DNA from: Deferribacteraceae bacterium
GTDB taxonomy: Bacteria; Chrysiogenota; Deferribacteres; Deferribacterales; Deferrivibrionaceae
NCBI GenBank assembly: GCA_020054865.1
Contig: JAIHAR010000008.1
Span: forward strand, 1-64,000
DNA length: 64,000 bases
Direction of reading: 5' to 3'
A program made the translations under genes and the position numbers. The notes under the pieces are model-generated. The model searched no databases. It was not told the origin of the DNA and saw only the letters and a list, made by a program, of their open reading frames with translations. Positions within the stretch are counted from its first letter, which is position 1. Each line of letters starts with the position of its first letter. Below, piece after piece: positions 1 through 8,724 of the stretch.

Positions 1-45
1 CAGGGTATGTTAAAAGAAGACACTTTACTGAGTGAAACAGCATGA
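1..45 (+). CDS. possible C-terminal tail of an upstream gene (partial)
   Basis: Frame 1 is open from the window edge and ends at TGA 43-45, giving a 14-residue tail ending in LLSETA. A second frame also stays open to 35, so the assignment is tentative. Position just ahead of phnC would suit a phosphonate transporter or regulator gene, but the tail is too short to identify. Confidence 0.25.
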   Translation, partial: QGMLKEDTLLSETA

Positions 46-102
46 ATGAAGGAAAATTAAAATCTATGAAAAAAAGTCTTGACAAAAGGGGGTATCTTAG
101 TT

Positions 103-882
103 ATGGATATAATCAAGCTTAAAGATGTAAATAAGATCTTTGTAAAAGGAAATAAAGTGCTTAATAAGATCAATTTGTGTATAAAAGAGGGAGAAAGGGT
201 AGCTCTTATTGGACCTTCAGGATCAGGAAAATCCACTCTTATTAGGATTATAGGTGGTTTTGAGAAAATTGATAAGGGGCTAGACAGTAAAGTAGAGATA
301 ATGGGGGTTGACAGGCAAAGAGATGGCAAATTGCTTCCTGAGTCCAAAAAAATAAATAGTGAAATAGGTATAATATTTCAGCAATTTAATCTTGTTGGAA
401 GATTAAAATTGTTAACTAATGTTTTAATTGGAAGACTTAACAAGACTTCCAATTTAAATTCGTTTTTTTATGTTTTTGACAAAAAAGATAAATTAATTGC
501 TCTTGAAGCACTTGATAATGTGGGTATGCTTGAGTTTGCACACCAGAGAGCTTCAACTTTGTCCGGAGGTCAGCAGCAAAGAGGGGCTATAGCAAGAGTT
601 CTTGCTCAGGAAGCTAAAATTGTCCTTGCTGATGAACCAATTGCTTCACTCGATCCTGCATCCTCAGAAAGAGTAATGAAAAACTTGATAAAGCTTAATG
701 AAAAACATAAAAAAACACTTCTGGTATCTTTACATCAGTTTAGTGTTGCAAAGAAGATGTTTGATAGAATTATTGCTATGAAGAAAGGGGAGATTGTATA
801 TGATGGCTCACCAAAAGATATCAAAAAAAAAGATTTAATAGAGATTTACGGTGTATATGACGCTGATGAAATGCTTACGTAA
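103..882 (+). CDS. phnC: phosphonate ABC transporter ATP-binding protein PhnC
   Basis: ATPase expected to energise uptake of phosphonates or related phosphorus compounds with PhnD and PhnE, which are not visible and may lie upstream. The 259-residue protein has Walker A GPSGSGKST at 37-45, a Q-loop at about 92, the signature LSGGQQQR at 153-160 and Walker B IVLADE at 173-178. I chose the ATG at 103 because AAAGGGGG ends ten bases before it; an upstream TTG at 79 would place the ribosome site inside the gene. It is followed after 11 bases by phnG, so it heads the visible C-P lyase operon. PhnC identity rests on sequence style plus context. Confidence 0.9.
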   Translation: MDIIKLKDVNKIFVKGNKVLNKINLCIKEGERVALIGPSGSGKSTLIRIIGGFEKIDKGLDSKVEIMGVDRQRDGKLLPESKKINSEIGIIFQQFNLVGRLKLLTNVLIGRLNKTSNLNSFFYVFDKKDKLIALEALDNVGMLEFAHQRASTLSGGQQQRGAIARVLAQEAKIVLADEPIASLDPASSERVMKNLIKLNEKHKKTLLVSLHQFSVAKKMFDRIIAMKKGEIVYDGSPKDIKKKDLIEIYGVYDADEMLT

Positions 883-893
883 CTGGAGGTAGA

Positions 894-1313
894 ATGAATA
901 ATAGAAAGGATTTAAATTTTTTACTTCAAGAATGTAGTTTTAAATCATTAAAAAAAGTATGCGACGAAGTAACTAATTCTCACAAAATTGAAATAGTTGA
1001 GAAACCAAACTTATACACTGTTTTAGTCCCAGTCAAAGATCCGATTTCAGGTGGTAGTTTTTATGTAGGTGAAGTTTTGACCACAAGGTGTATTGTTAGG
1101 ATAGATGAAAAACATATGGGATGGGCTATGGTTTATGATGAAAACTATGAGATGGCTAATTATGTTGCCATATTAGATGCTGCCTACGGAGCCGGTTTTT
1201 TTATAGAAAAGATCGACAACTTACTTGCTGAAGGAAGGAACAATTTCGTCCTTAAGAAGAGATATATCAATCAATATGCTCATTCAACTAAGGTAGAATT
1301 TGATTTGATGTGA
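894..1313 (+). CDS. phnG: C-P lyase complex subunit PhnG
   Basis: Small core subunit of the PhnGHIJ carbon-phosphorus lyase complex. With PhnI, L and H it helps form ribose 1-methylphosphonate 5-triphosphate from ATP and a phosphonate. At 139 residues it has the family's usual length and a recognisable central stretch, GEVLTTRCIVRI, followed by an alanine-rich helix near residues 90-105. GGAGG lies just before the ATG. It sits between phnC and phnH in the standard order. There are no catalytic residues to check, since the family's role is structural and partly unresolved. Confidence 0.93.
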   Translation: MNNRKDLNFLLQECSFKSLKKVCDEVTNSHKIEIVEKPNLYTVLVPVKDPISGGSFYVGEVLTTRCIVRIDEKHMGWAMVYDENYEMANYVAILDAAYGAGFFIEKIDNLLAEGRNNFVLKKRYINQYAHSTKVEFDLM

Positions 1314-1320
1314 GGTTAAA

Positions 1321-1851
1321 ATGATAAAGTTTGATATTGAAAAAATAAATAGAGAAAACTTCAGGAAGATTTTAAAAGGATTCTCATATCCAGCCACTAA
1401 GTCTGATATTGAGCTTTTTATGAATGACATCCAGCTCACCTTCGGAGTGCTATTTTTATATTCAAATGTTACGTATTACATTGAGAATGATGAAAAATTT
1501 GAGGTTATCAAAAGCATTACCAATGCTGAAAAGGTATGCCTGGATGAAGCTGATTATGTGTTTCTATCAGAATTTACAGATACAGAGTTTACTAAATGCA
1601 AAATAGGTAACATTTTAAATCCAGAAAAATCTACTACAGTTATAATGATGGGAGCAAACTCTACAATAAATGTAAAGTTAAATGGTCCTGGAATTGAAAA
1701 TGAAAAGTTTGTTGATCTTCCTTTAACAGAAAAATTCGTTGAAAATTTCAGAAAAATAAACGGGAATTTTCCGCTGGGGTTAGATTTTATAATTTATGAC
1801 AATAAAAATAGCTTTTTTGTTTTAACAAGAACCACAAAATTGGAGGTATAA
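1321..1851 (+). CDS. phnH: C-P lyase complex subunit PhnH
   Basis: Subunit of the PhnGHIJ core complex; PhnH dimers have a PLP-transferase-like fold without cofactor in the known structure. This 176-residue copy is slightly short for the family and diverged, but the N-terminal FRKILKGFSYP segment and the position between phnG and phnI fix it. GAGG precedes the ATG. Its TAA stop is directly abutted by the phnI start codon, implying translational coupling. Confidence 0.88.
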   Translation: MIKFDIEKINRENFRKILKGFSYPATKSDIELFMNDIQLTFGVLFLYSNVTYYIENDEKFEVIKSITNAEKVCLDEADYVFLSEFTDTEFTKCKIGNILNPEKSTTVIMMGANSTINVKLNGPGIENEKFVDLPLTEKFVENFRKINGNFPLGLDFIIYDNKNSFFVLTRTTKLEV

Positions 1852-2886
1852 ATGGGATATGTTGCTGTCAAAGGTGGCGAAAAAGCAATAAAGCACGCAA
1901 TATCTTTTTATGATAAATTTCTCGATTTTTTTGAAAATGAAGGTATTGACAAAAAAAACTTTTTTGTAATTCAAGAGATACTAAGTGAGTCATCACTCTA
2001 TTCAACTAATGTCACCACAAATATATTTCATAAAATTGGTGGAGACAAATTTGCTAGCTCATTTTTTATGAGATCCTTTAGAAGTAGTTGTAATAATATA
2101 AATGGGAAAAGAGCCATAGATGTTAATAAATTGAGAATAATCAGAAAGATATCATCTGCTTTTAAAAATGTTCCAGGAGGTCAGATTTTAGGGCCTTCTC
2201 TTGATTATCTTGTGAAGGTAGTGGGTACACTTGAAAGCGTAGATAATTTCAACATAGAGAGCTTTCCTGATACAGACATTATTTCTGATTCAATTTTGGA
2301 AAGTTTTAGAGAAAAAAATCTGGTTAAAACTTTACCTAAAGAAGAAGACCCTTTTGATATTACGAAAATATTTCCAGAACCACCTTACAAAAGAAGCGCA
2401 GTTTTACAGATGATGGCACGAGGTGAAACAGGTTCACTGCTTGCATTCGCATACACATCTATGAGAGGATACGGTGATGTTCATCCTACAATAGGTGATT
2501 TACGTGTTGGCTTTGCTGAAATATATTTAGAACATCCTTTTATTGGTGAAGAAGTAAAAGTATGCGAGATACTTTTAACTTCATGTGAAATTTTGTCTAA
2601 GTTTGAAAAGCAAGAGGATGGTAGAGTAAAACTTACTTCAGGGTTTGGCGCTTGTTTTGGATTTAACGAAACAAAAGCTATATCAATGGCTATAATTGAT
2701 TCTGCTCTGTACAATTCAAGTTATACGAATAATTCTCAGGACATTGCAAGTAACTTTGATATTATTATGAATCATATAGACTCTATAGAATCAGTAGGAT
2801 TTGCTAATCACTACAAATTACCTCATTATGTTACTTTTTTATCTGACTTAAAAGTCTTTGAAAACGTTTTAAAGGGAGGTAACTGA
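1852..2886 (+). CDS. phnI: C-P lyase complex subunit PhnI
   Basis: PhnI is the nucleosidase-like component that, with G, H and L, attaches the phosphonate to the ribose of ATP while releasing adenine. The protein (344 residues) begins with the family hallmark VAVKGGEKAI and has the conserved MARGETGSLLAFAYTSMRGY and DVHPTIGDLRVG blocks in the middle. The ribosome site GGAGG lies in the last codons of phnH. A GGAGG is followed by phnJ five bases after the stop. Length and motifs agree with an active subunit. Confidence 0.96.
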   Translation: MGYVAVKGGEKAIKHAISFYDKFLDFFENEGIDKKNFFVIQEILSESSLYSTNVTTNIFHKIGGDKFASSFFMRSFRSSCNNINGKRAIDVNKLRIIRKISSAFKNVPGGQILGPSLDYLVKVVGTLESVDNFNIESFPDTDIISDSILESFREKNLVKTLPKEEDPFDITKIFPEPPYKRSAVLQMMARGETGSLLAFAYTSMRGYGDVHPTIGDLRVGFAEIYLEHPFIGEEVKVCEILLTSCEILSKFEKQEDGRVKLTSGFGACFGFNETKAISMAIIDSALYNSSYTNNSQDIASNFDIIMNHIDSIESVGFANHYKLPHYVTFLSDLKVFENVLKGGN

Positions 2887-2891
2887 TTGTT

Positions 2892-3722
2892 ATGACATAT
2901 GCTTTTTTAAACGAAGATTCAAAAAAAGAAATAAGACGGGCAATTTTGAAAGCGATATCTATTCCAGGCTATCTTGTCCCTTTTGCTTCCAGGGAGATGC
3001 CGGTTGCAAGAGGTTGGGGGACCGGTGGCATTCAGATAACCCTAAGCATAATTAAGGAAGATGATATTTTTAAAATAATTGACCAGGGTTGTGATGGAAG
3101 TGTCAATGCTGTAACTTTACGAAATTTTATAAAATCGACTACTATAGTAAAAACTACATTTGAAACTGATAAAAGCACTCTGATTCAAAGCAGACACAGA
3201 ATTCCTGAAATACCCTTAAAGGAAAATCAGATATTGGTCTTACAGGTTCCATATCCTGATGTACTTGTAAATGTTGAACCAGATTATGGGAAAAGAAAAG
3301 TTATGCATGCTTACAGAGATTACTCAAAACTATGGGTCTTGTTGTATGAAGATATAGTAAAATATAGCATTAGCAGATTTGCAAGCAGTTATCCAGTAGT
3401 TGTTAACGACTATTACATTATGGATCCAAGTCCTATCCCTAAGTTTGACATCCCTAAATTGAATAAAAATAGAGGATTAATCTTATTTGGGGCAGGTCGT
3501 GAAAAGATGATCTATGCTGTTCCTCCATATACTAAAGTAGAGCCTTTGGTTTTTGAAGATTTGGGTTTTGAAGTGGAAACTTTTAACAATATTTCATGCC
3601 ATAGGTGTGGTGCTACAGGTGTATTTATGGATGAAATAGTCAATGAGATAGGAGAAAAAAAGTACTACTGTAACGATACAAGTTATTGCGATTTGATTTT
3701 GAATAGAAAGTCGGAGGAGTAA
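2892..3722 (+). CDS. phnJ: C-P lyase PhnJ (radical SAM-type carbon-phosphorus bond cleavage)
   Basis: Catalytic subunit that cleaves the C-P bond of ribose 1-methylphosphonate 5-phosphate, using an iron-sulfur cluster, S-adenosylmethionine and a glycyl radical. The 276-residue sequence keeps the IPGY glycine (Gly26, matching E. coli Gly32), the RGWGTGGIQ block and the C-terminal cluster cysteines C236, C239, C260 and C266 (C-x2-C-x20-C-x5-C). The segment FGAGREKMIYAVPPYT is also typical. All residues that I can place as essential are present. It is followed immediately by phnK with no gap. Confidence 0.97.
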   Translation: MTYAFLNEDSKKEIRRAILKAISIPGYLVPFASREMPVARGWGTGGIQITLSIIKEDDIFKIIDQGCDGSVNAVTLRNFIKSTTIVKTTFETDKSTLIQSRHRIPEIPLKENQILVLQVPYPDVLVNVEPDYGKRKVMHAYRDYSKLWVLLYEDIVKYSISRFASSYPVVVNDYYIMDPSPIPKFDIPKLNKNRGLILFGAGREKMIYAVPPYTKVEPLVFEDLGFEVETFNNISCHRCGATGVFMDEIVNEIGEKKYYCNDTSYCDLILNRKSEE

Positions 3723-4553
3723 ATGCCGAAAATTTTAGAGATTAATTCACTGTCAAAGATATATGGGAAAGGTTGTAGTTATTGCAATAAAATTATTTAT
3801 GAAAAGAGTGAAGAGAGTATCTGCCCGGAATGCAATAGTGTCTTAGCACTTAAAGACATAAGCTTTAGTATAAAAAAGGGAGATAGGTTTGGGATAGTAG
3901 GAGAAAGTGGTAGCGGAAAATCTACCTTATTAAAAATATTATATCTGCTTGAAACTCCTACAACAGGAGATGTTATAATTTATGATAATTCCGCCCCAAG
4001 ACATATGTCAAATATCAGTATTAATCAAGTTAATTACTTTCAAAATAATATAATGTCTTTTATCAGGCAAAACCCTTATCAAGGGCTAAATTTTAATTTT
4101 ACAGCCAGCGGTAATGTCGCCGAAAGAGTGATTGCTAAAGGGAATCAAAATTTTAACAGTGTTAGAGAGATTTCCAATAGTTTTCTGTCAAAAACCGGAA
4201 TTTTAAAAAACAGATTTTATGACTTACCTTCACAGTTTAGTGGTGGTCAACAACAAAGGATACAAATTGCTAAAGCTCTTGCAAGTAACCCTCAGATTAT
4301 ACTTTTAGACGAGCCAACAACAGGGCTTGATTTGACAATACAGGCGGTCATTTTAGACCTTTTAAAAGCTCTGTATGAAGAATACGGATTTACTATGGTA
4401 GTTGTTTCTCATGATCTTGGTATTATTAAACATTTAACAGATATTTGTATTGTTATGAAAAATGGCAGCATTGTAGAATTTGGTCTTACGGATCAAATAC
4501 TTCAAGATCCACAACATCCATACACCCAATCTTTGATTTCTAGTATGCTGTAG
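3723..4553 (+). CDS. phnK: C-P lyase ABC-type ATPase PhnK with Cys4 insert
   Basis: ABC-family ATPase that binds the PhnGHIJ core; it is not a membrane transporter component. Walker A GESGSGKST is at 60-68, the signature FSGGQQQR and Walker B IILLDEP follow in order. Near the N-terminus four cysteines (C18, C21, C34, C37; C-x2-C-x12-C-x2-C) form a zinc-ribbon-like insert that E. coli PhnK lacks; I recall similar inserts in other bacterial PhnK proteins, but could not check. GGAGG lies in the end of phnJ, and the ATG directly follows the phnJ stop. Confidence 0.93.
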   Translation: MPKILEINSLSKIYGKGCSYCNKIIYEKSEESICPECNSVLALKDISFSIKKGDRFGIVGESGSGKSTLLKILYLLETPTTGDVIIYDNSAPRHMSNISINQVNYFQNNIMSFIRQNPYQGLNFNFTASGNVAERVIAKGNQNFNSVREISNSFLSKTGILKNRFYDLPSQFSGGQQQRIQIAKALASNPQIILLDEPTTGLDLTIQAVILDLLKALYEEYGFTMVVVSHDLGIIKHLTDICIVMKNGSIVEFGLTDQILQDPQHPYTQSLISSML

Positions 4554-4563
4554 AGGTGGAAAC

Positions 4564-5250
4564 ATGTTAAGTATGAAAAACGTATCAAAAGATTTTGTTA
4601 TACATAATCAAGGCGGTATAAAGATTACTCCTATTAAAGATATTACATTTGAGGTGAAGCGAAATGAAATATTTTGTCTTACAGGCCAAAGTGGGACGGG
4701 AAAGTCAACAATTTTAAAAATGATATATGGGGCTTATAGAGTAACTAAGGGTAATATATATCTTAAAATAAATGGGGAGAAATATAATATTTCGGATTGT
4801 CAAATCTATGAAATTTTGGAGATAAGAAAGAAATACATAAGTTATATTTCGCAGTTTCTTCAGATTCTTCCAAGGACAACAGCTTTACAGTACGTTTCAG
4901 CACCATTGTTAGAAAAAGGAGCAGACAAAAAGGAAGCTGAAGAAAAAGCTAAAGAGATGCTTAGTTTTTTTAATATTAAGAAAAAATTATTTAATCTTTC
5001 ACCTTTGAGCTTTAGCGGTGGTGAGCAACAAAGAGTAAATATTGCAAGAGGATTGATTGAAAATAAACCACTACTTTTACTAGATGAACCTACAGCTTCA
5101 CTAGATGTAAAAAACAAAGAAAGAGTAATCAAAAAAATAAAACAGTACAAAGAAAATGGTGGAACTTTAATAGGCATTTTTCATGACGAAAAATTGAAAA
5201 AAGAGCTTTCTGATAGGATTTTTGATGTTAAAAATAACAGATATCTGTAA
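4564..5250 (+). CDS. phnL: C-P lyase ABC-type ATPase PhnL
   Basis: Second ABC-type ATPase of the C-P lyase system; PhnL stimulates the first step with PhnG, H and I. The 228 residues carry Walker A GQSGTGKST (41-49), signature FSGGEQQR and Walker B LLLLDEPTAS. Length is normal. The ribosome site GAGGTGG is a few bases ahead of the ATG. It lies ten bases after phnK in the usual K-L-M order. Confidence 0.93.
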   Translation: MLSMKNVSKDFVIHNQGGIKITPIKDITFEVKRNEIFCLTGQSGTGKSTILKMIYGAYRVTKGNIYLKINGEKYNISDCQIYEILEIRKKYISYISQFLQILPRTTALQYVSAPLLEKGADKKEAEEKAKEMLSFFNIKKKLFNLSPLSFSGGEQQRVNIARGLIENKPLLLLDEPTASLDVKNKERVIKKIKQYKENGGTLIGIFHDEKLKKELSDRIFDVKNNRYL

Positions 5251-5264
5251 AATTGGAGGCCATA

Positions 5265-6434
5265 ATGTATGCTCTAAGGAGTAAAAGTGTATTTGTTGAT
5301 GGAAAATTTATCCCTGCAGATTTATTAATAGAGGGAAGTATTATTATTGAAGTTTCAAAATATGGTTCTTATGATAAAGTAATTGACTTTGAAAATAGAA
5401 AAATTTTACCTGGAATTGTAGATTTACATTGTGATGGTATTGAAAAAGAGATTGAGCCTCGCCCAGGAGCATTATTTCCGCTGGATATGGCAATAATAGA
5501 ATTTGACAAAAAACTTGCATTGCAGGGTGTTACAACAATTTTTCACGGAATAAGTTTTGAGGATGAAGAGTTACAAAAGGTTAGAACTAATGAATATGCT
5601 AGGGAAATTGTTGAAAGAATCCATTTTATGCAAAATAATAACACCACTCTTGTTGATAATTTTATTCATTTACGCTTTGAAATAACAAACCATCAAGGGA
5701 TACCGTTAATTAAAGAACTAATTGCTGATAAAAAAATAAATATACTTTCGATTATGGATCACTCTCCCGGACAGGGACAGTTTAAAACCCTTGAATCCTG
5801 GAAGAAGTATCATTTAAATACTTATGATTTGAAAGAGAGTGAAATCGGAAAATATTTAAAAGAAAAATTTTCCAGAAGAAAAATGGGGTATGTAGAGGAA
5901 TTAACAAAATTTGCAAAAGATTATGGTATTGTGCTTTTAAGCCATGATGATGACTGTAAAGAAAAGTTAAATACTTTAAGAGCATTAGGCGTTAGTATTT
6001 CTGAGTTTCCTTTGAGTCTTGATGTTGCAAAAGATGCAAAAGATATGGGTATGGGTGTCGGAATGGGTGCTCCAAATGTTGTAAGAGGGGGAAGCCAAAG
6101 CGGCAATATAGCCGCAAGGTTGCTTATCGAGGAAGGAGTCTGTGATTATCTTTGTAGCGATTATCATCCAAGTTCAATGCTGCTTAGCCCTTATAAATTA
6201 AGGGATGAAATTAATTTGCCAATTGAGAAGGGGTTTGAGATGATTACCAGTATACCTGCAAAATTAATTGGTTTAAATGACAGAGGAACGATTAGTAAAG
6301 CGAAGCTGGCAGATATAATCGTTGTTGACGAATCTTTTTACCCCAGGGTAGTTTTTACTGTGAAAAAAGGGAATATAATATATAATTCTTACGATTTAAA
6401 AAGTACTTATAAAAAAATTTTTTCCATTACTTAA
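5265..6434 (+). CDS. phnM: PhnM, ribose 1-methylphosphonate 5-triphosphate diphosphatase
   Basis: Amidohydrolase-superfamily enzyme that removes diphosphate from the triphosphate intermediate, giving the PhnJ substrate. The 389-residue protein shows GIVDLHCDGIE (first metal motif), a central LSHDDD, GAPNVVRGGSQSGN, and CSDYHPSSM near the C-terminus, all typical of PhnM. I use the ATG at 5265, with GGAGG five bases upstream, rather than the TTG at 5253 which would include that site. Confidence 0.95.
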   Translation: MYALRSKSVFVDGKFIPADLLIEGSIIIEVSKYGSYDKVIDFENRKILPGIVDLHCDGIEKEIEPRPGALFPLDMAIIEFDKKLALQGVTTIFHGISFEDEELQKVRTNEYAREIVERIHFMQNNNTTLVDNFIHLRFEITNHQGIPLIKELIADKKINILSIMDHSPGQGQFKTLESWKKYHLNTYDLKESEIGKYLKEKFSRRKMGYVEELTKFAKDYGIVLLSHDDDCKEKLNTLRALGVSISEFPLSLDVAKDAKDMGMGVGMGAPNVVRGGSQSGNIAARLLIEEGVCDYLCSDYHPSSMLLSPYKLRDEINLPIEKGFEMITSIPAKLIGLNDRGTISKAKLADIIVVDESFYPRVVFTVKKGNIIYNSYDLKSTYKKIFSIT

Positions 6435-6436
6435 AA

Positions 6437-6949
6437 ATGAAAAAGATAATTTTAATTGTAGGCCCAAGTGGCTCCGGCAAAGATTCACTGATAAAATATG
6501 TTTCGGATAAAATAGATATTAATGTAGTCAAAAGATACATAACCAGAAAACCGGATAACAATGAATTCAACTACTTTGTTGATATGCATGGATTTGAAGT
6601 ACTGACAAGATCGGGCTTTTTTGTTAGTACATGGGAAGCTTATGGCAATTTTTACGGTATACCTATTCACTTTTTAAAGAACGGAAAAAACATTATCTCT
6701 GTATCACGGACAGCAATTCAGGATTTTGAAAAGAGATTTAATGATGTAATTACTGTTTTAGTTACTGCAGATAAAGAAACCGTATTAAAAAGGCTAAATT
6801 TGAGAAAAAGAGAAGATCAAAATCAGATTGAACAAAGATTAATGAGACACACGATAAATTATCAGGCAAAAAATACGGTAGTTTTTAAGAATGAAGATTC
6901 ATTTGATGTAGCTAAAGAAAAATTTTTAAAACTTATTGAGGGTTTGTGA
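6437..6949 (+). CDS. phnN: PhnN, ribose 1,5-bisphosphate phosphokinase
   Basis: Kinase that turns ribose 1,5-bisphosphate into PRPP, the exit from the C-P lyase pathway. The protein (170 residues) is guanylate-kinase-like with P-loop GPSGSGKDS at 9-17, followed by the YITRKPDNNEFNY substrate segment. It starts two bases after the phnM stop and has no clear Shine-Dalgarno site, so translation is probably coupled. Its TGA stop overlaps the phnP ATG. Confidence 0.92.
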   Translation: MKKIILIVGPSGSGKDSLIKYVSDKIDINVVKRYITRKPDNNEFNYFVDMHGFEVLTRSGFFVSTWEAYGNFYGIPIHFLKNGKNIISVSRTAIQDFEKRFNDVITVLVTADKETVLKRLNLRKREDQNQIEQRLMRHTINYQAKNTVVFKNEDSFDVAKEKFLKLIEGL

Positions 6950-7674
6950 TGGATATCAGATTTCTTGGTACATCGGACAGTAGTGGCATTCCTGTTCATA
7001 ACTGTAACTGTGAAATATGTGGTTTATACCGCAAGCTTGAGAAAGTTGAGAATTCGGTTTGTGCATATATAGAAACAGAAAATGGAGAAATAATCCTTAT
7101 TGATTGCGGAATAGACAATATTTCCATCATTTTTGATGGAAGAAAGATAAAGGCTGTTTTTCTTACACATTTTCATCCGGATCATGCTCTTGGTTTGCTC
7201 AAATTAAGACATAGTTTAGATAAAATTGTATGCTATCATCCTCATGATGAAGAAGGTTTTGCTGACTTATACAAGCATAAGAAGAGTATAACTTATATTG
7301 AAAATAGACCTTTTGAACCGATAGAAGTAAATAATATTCATTTTACCCCAGTTCCGTTAGTTCACTCAAAGAATACCACAGGGTATCTAATTGAATTTGA
7401 GGGTAAAAAAACCGCATATCTTACTGATTGTGCAAGAATTGAGCATAAAACATTATCATTTTTGAGAAATAGCAACATTGATATATGTTACATAGATGCC
7501 TGCTTATCCCCAGAGGATTGTATAGGCAATCATCTGAATTTCATAGATGCTTCTAAAATTATCGATAAAATTTCGCCAAAAGAAGCATATTTGATTCATT
7601 CAAACCATAAGACTCTGGAATACATAAAAAAGAACGGTATAAAGCTCAGGTACGATTACTTAACTTTTTATTAA
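6949..7674 (+). CDS. phnP: PhnP, cyclic phosphate phosphodiesterase
   Basis: Metallo-beta-lactamase-fold hydrolase that opens ribose 1,2-cyclic phosphate 5-phosphate made by PhnJ. The metal motif T-H-F-H-P-D-H is at 73-79 and the structural zinc cysteines (C19, C21, C24) follow an N-terminal FLGTSDSSGIP. Further motifs VPLVHSKNTTGY and LTDCA match the family. The ATG at 6949 overlaps the phnN stop (TGATG); a GTG one codon earlier is a less likely start. The next gene converges three bases away, so this ends the operon. Confidence 0.93.
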   Translation: MDIRFLGTSDSSGIPVHNCNCEICGLYRKLEKVENSVCAYIETENGEIILIDCGIDNISIIFDGRKIKAVFLTHFHPDHALGLLKLRHSLDKIVCYHPHDEEGFADLYKHKKSITYIENRPFEPIEVNNIHFTPVPLVHSKNTTGYLIEFEGKKTAYLTDCARIEHKTLSFLRNSNIDICYIDACLSPEDCIGNHLNFIDASKIIDKISPKEAYLIHSNHKTLEYIKKNGIKLRYDYLTFY

Positions 7675-7676
7675 CA

Positions 7677-8723
7677 TTAAATATTACTTTTCATAACCTT
7701 AAACTTTATAGTTGAGTATGTTACTTTACTAACACCTGTGTAGAGAAAGGATATTACAAATATTGCTATAAGCAAATATTTTAATTTAGATGCTTCATTA
7801 ATACCATTTAGTATATTAAAGTCTGCTGAATTTGAAGTATTAAATAAAAGTGAAATTATAATAGAGTAAATTATATTAATTATTGAAAAATATTGATAAG
7901 TTGATACTTTTTTATTGCCTCTGAAGTCATTTCTTAAAAATTCAGATAAAAATCTGAATAAATTAATAACAATAACTGATGTTAAGAATGCTGTCTTTAT
8001 ATACCCCTGAGAGTAAAAAATGATAGCCAATATTCCTGTCAGATTAAACAGTATCGATGCAACCGATTGAACCGGAATTGTTTTTACATTTTCACAACCA
8101 CTTTCATATGAAATCTTTTTGGTTTTACCCTCAAAAACAGTATAAAACTTTTCAAATATTTTTTTGATAGGACCTTTGAAATCCGAAACTTTTTTTCCGT
8201 AACAACAGCCAAAGCTTAAGCAAGCAAGCCTGCCTATACCTTCTCCTGTTATGTAACTTATTGCAAGTGAAGATAAAACAACAAAAGATTCATTCAGAGC
8301 AATATCAATATTTTTTGTGATAAGATATGATGTAATCAAAACAACAAATGGTGCCGTAATACTTCCCACAAATGAAGCTCCGGAAACTGTGAAAGTATTC
8401 TTTTTGTTTTCAACAAGTCTTGCCATAAGTTTTGAGGCAGGCATACAGATGCTTAAAATTATCAAAACAGAAAAGAGAACTGTTTTGAAAGAAATATTGT
8501 AACTCATTGTTAGTGTTAAAAATAAAGCGGTAGAAAAGGAATAAGATATTGCATTTAATAAACCATAATATGTGATATTTATTCCATACCATTCACCTGT
8601 TCGAGATTTTTTAAACGGTATTATGGCTAAAAACTGGTATTTTTCTCCTGGAAAATTTTTTATTCCAAAATATAGTAATATGCCTGTAAAAAAAATATAA
8701 ATAATTAATAGCAAAAAAGACAT
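7677..8723 (-). CDS. polytopic membrane protein, distant prolipoprotein diacylglyceryl transferase (Lgt)-like
   Basis: The 348-residue protein has many membrane segments and three Lgt-like signatures: GEGIGRLACLSFGCCYGK at about 160-177 (Lgt has GRLGCFLNGCCYG), IPVQ at 217-220 (Lgt PTQ), and FRFLSEFLR at 256-264 (Lgt FRF-x2-EF-x-R). The Lgt HGG segment seems replaced by FVGS (118-121), so the family's conserved histidine is missing. It is longer and more diverged than ordinary Lgt. It is the last gene of a minus-strand trio with a decarboxylase and a large unknown protein, one base after the former. It may be an Lgt paralogue acting on another substrate; lipoprotein maturation proper is less likely. 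Confidence 0.6.
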   Translation of the reverse strand: MSFLLLIIYIFFTGILLYFGIKNFPGEKYQFLAIIPFKKSRTGEWYGINITYYGLLNAISYSFSTALFLTLTMSYNISFKTVLFSVLIILSICMPASKLMARLVENKKNTFTVSGASFVGSITAPFVVLITSYLITKNIDIALNESFVVLSSLAISYITGEGIGRLACLSFGCCYGKKVSDFKGPIKKIFEKFYTVFEGKTKKISYESGCENVKTIPVQSVASILFNLTGILAIIFYSQGYIKTAFLTSVIVINLFRFLSEFLRNDFRGNKKVSTYQYFSIINIIYSIIISLLFNTSNSADFNILNGINEASKLKYLLIAIFVISFLYTGVSKVTYSTIKFKVMKSNI

Positions 8724-8724
8724 T

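Noticed and set aside
42-120. 26-residue frame from ATG 42, overlapping the possible upstream stop
   Set aside because: It runs into phnC in another frame, has no conserved look and no ribosome site; phnC's own site lies inside it.
57-347. Open frame of 96 codons on the minus strand
   Set aside because: Antisense shadow of phnC with no start context; many similar antisense frames across the window were discarded.
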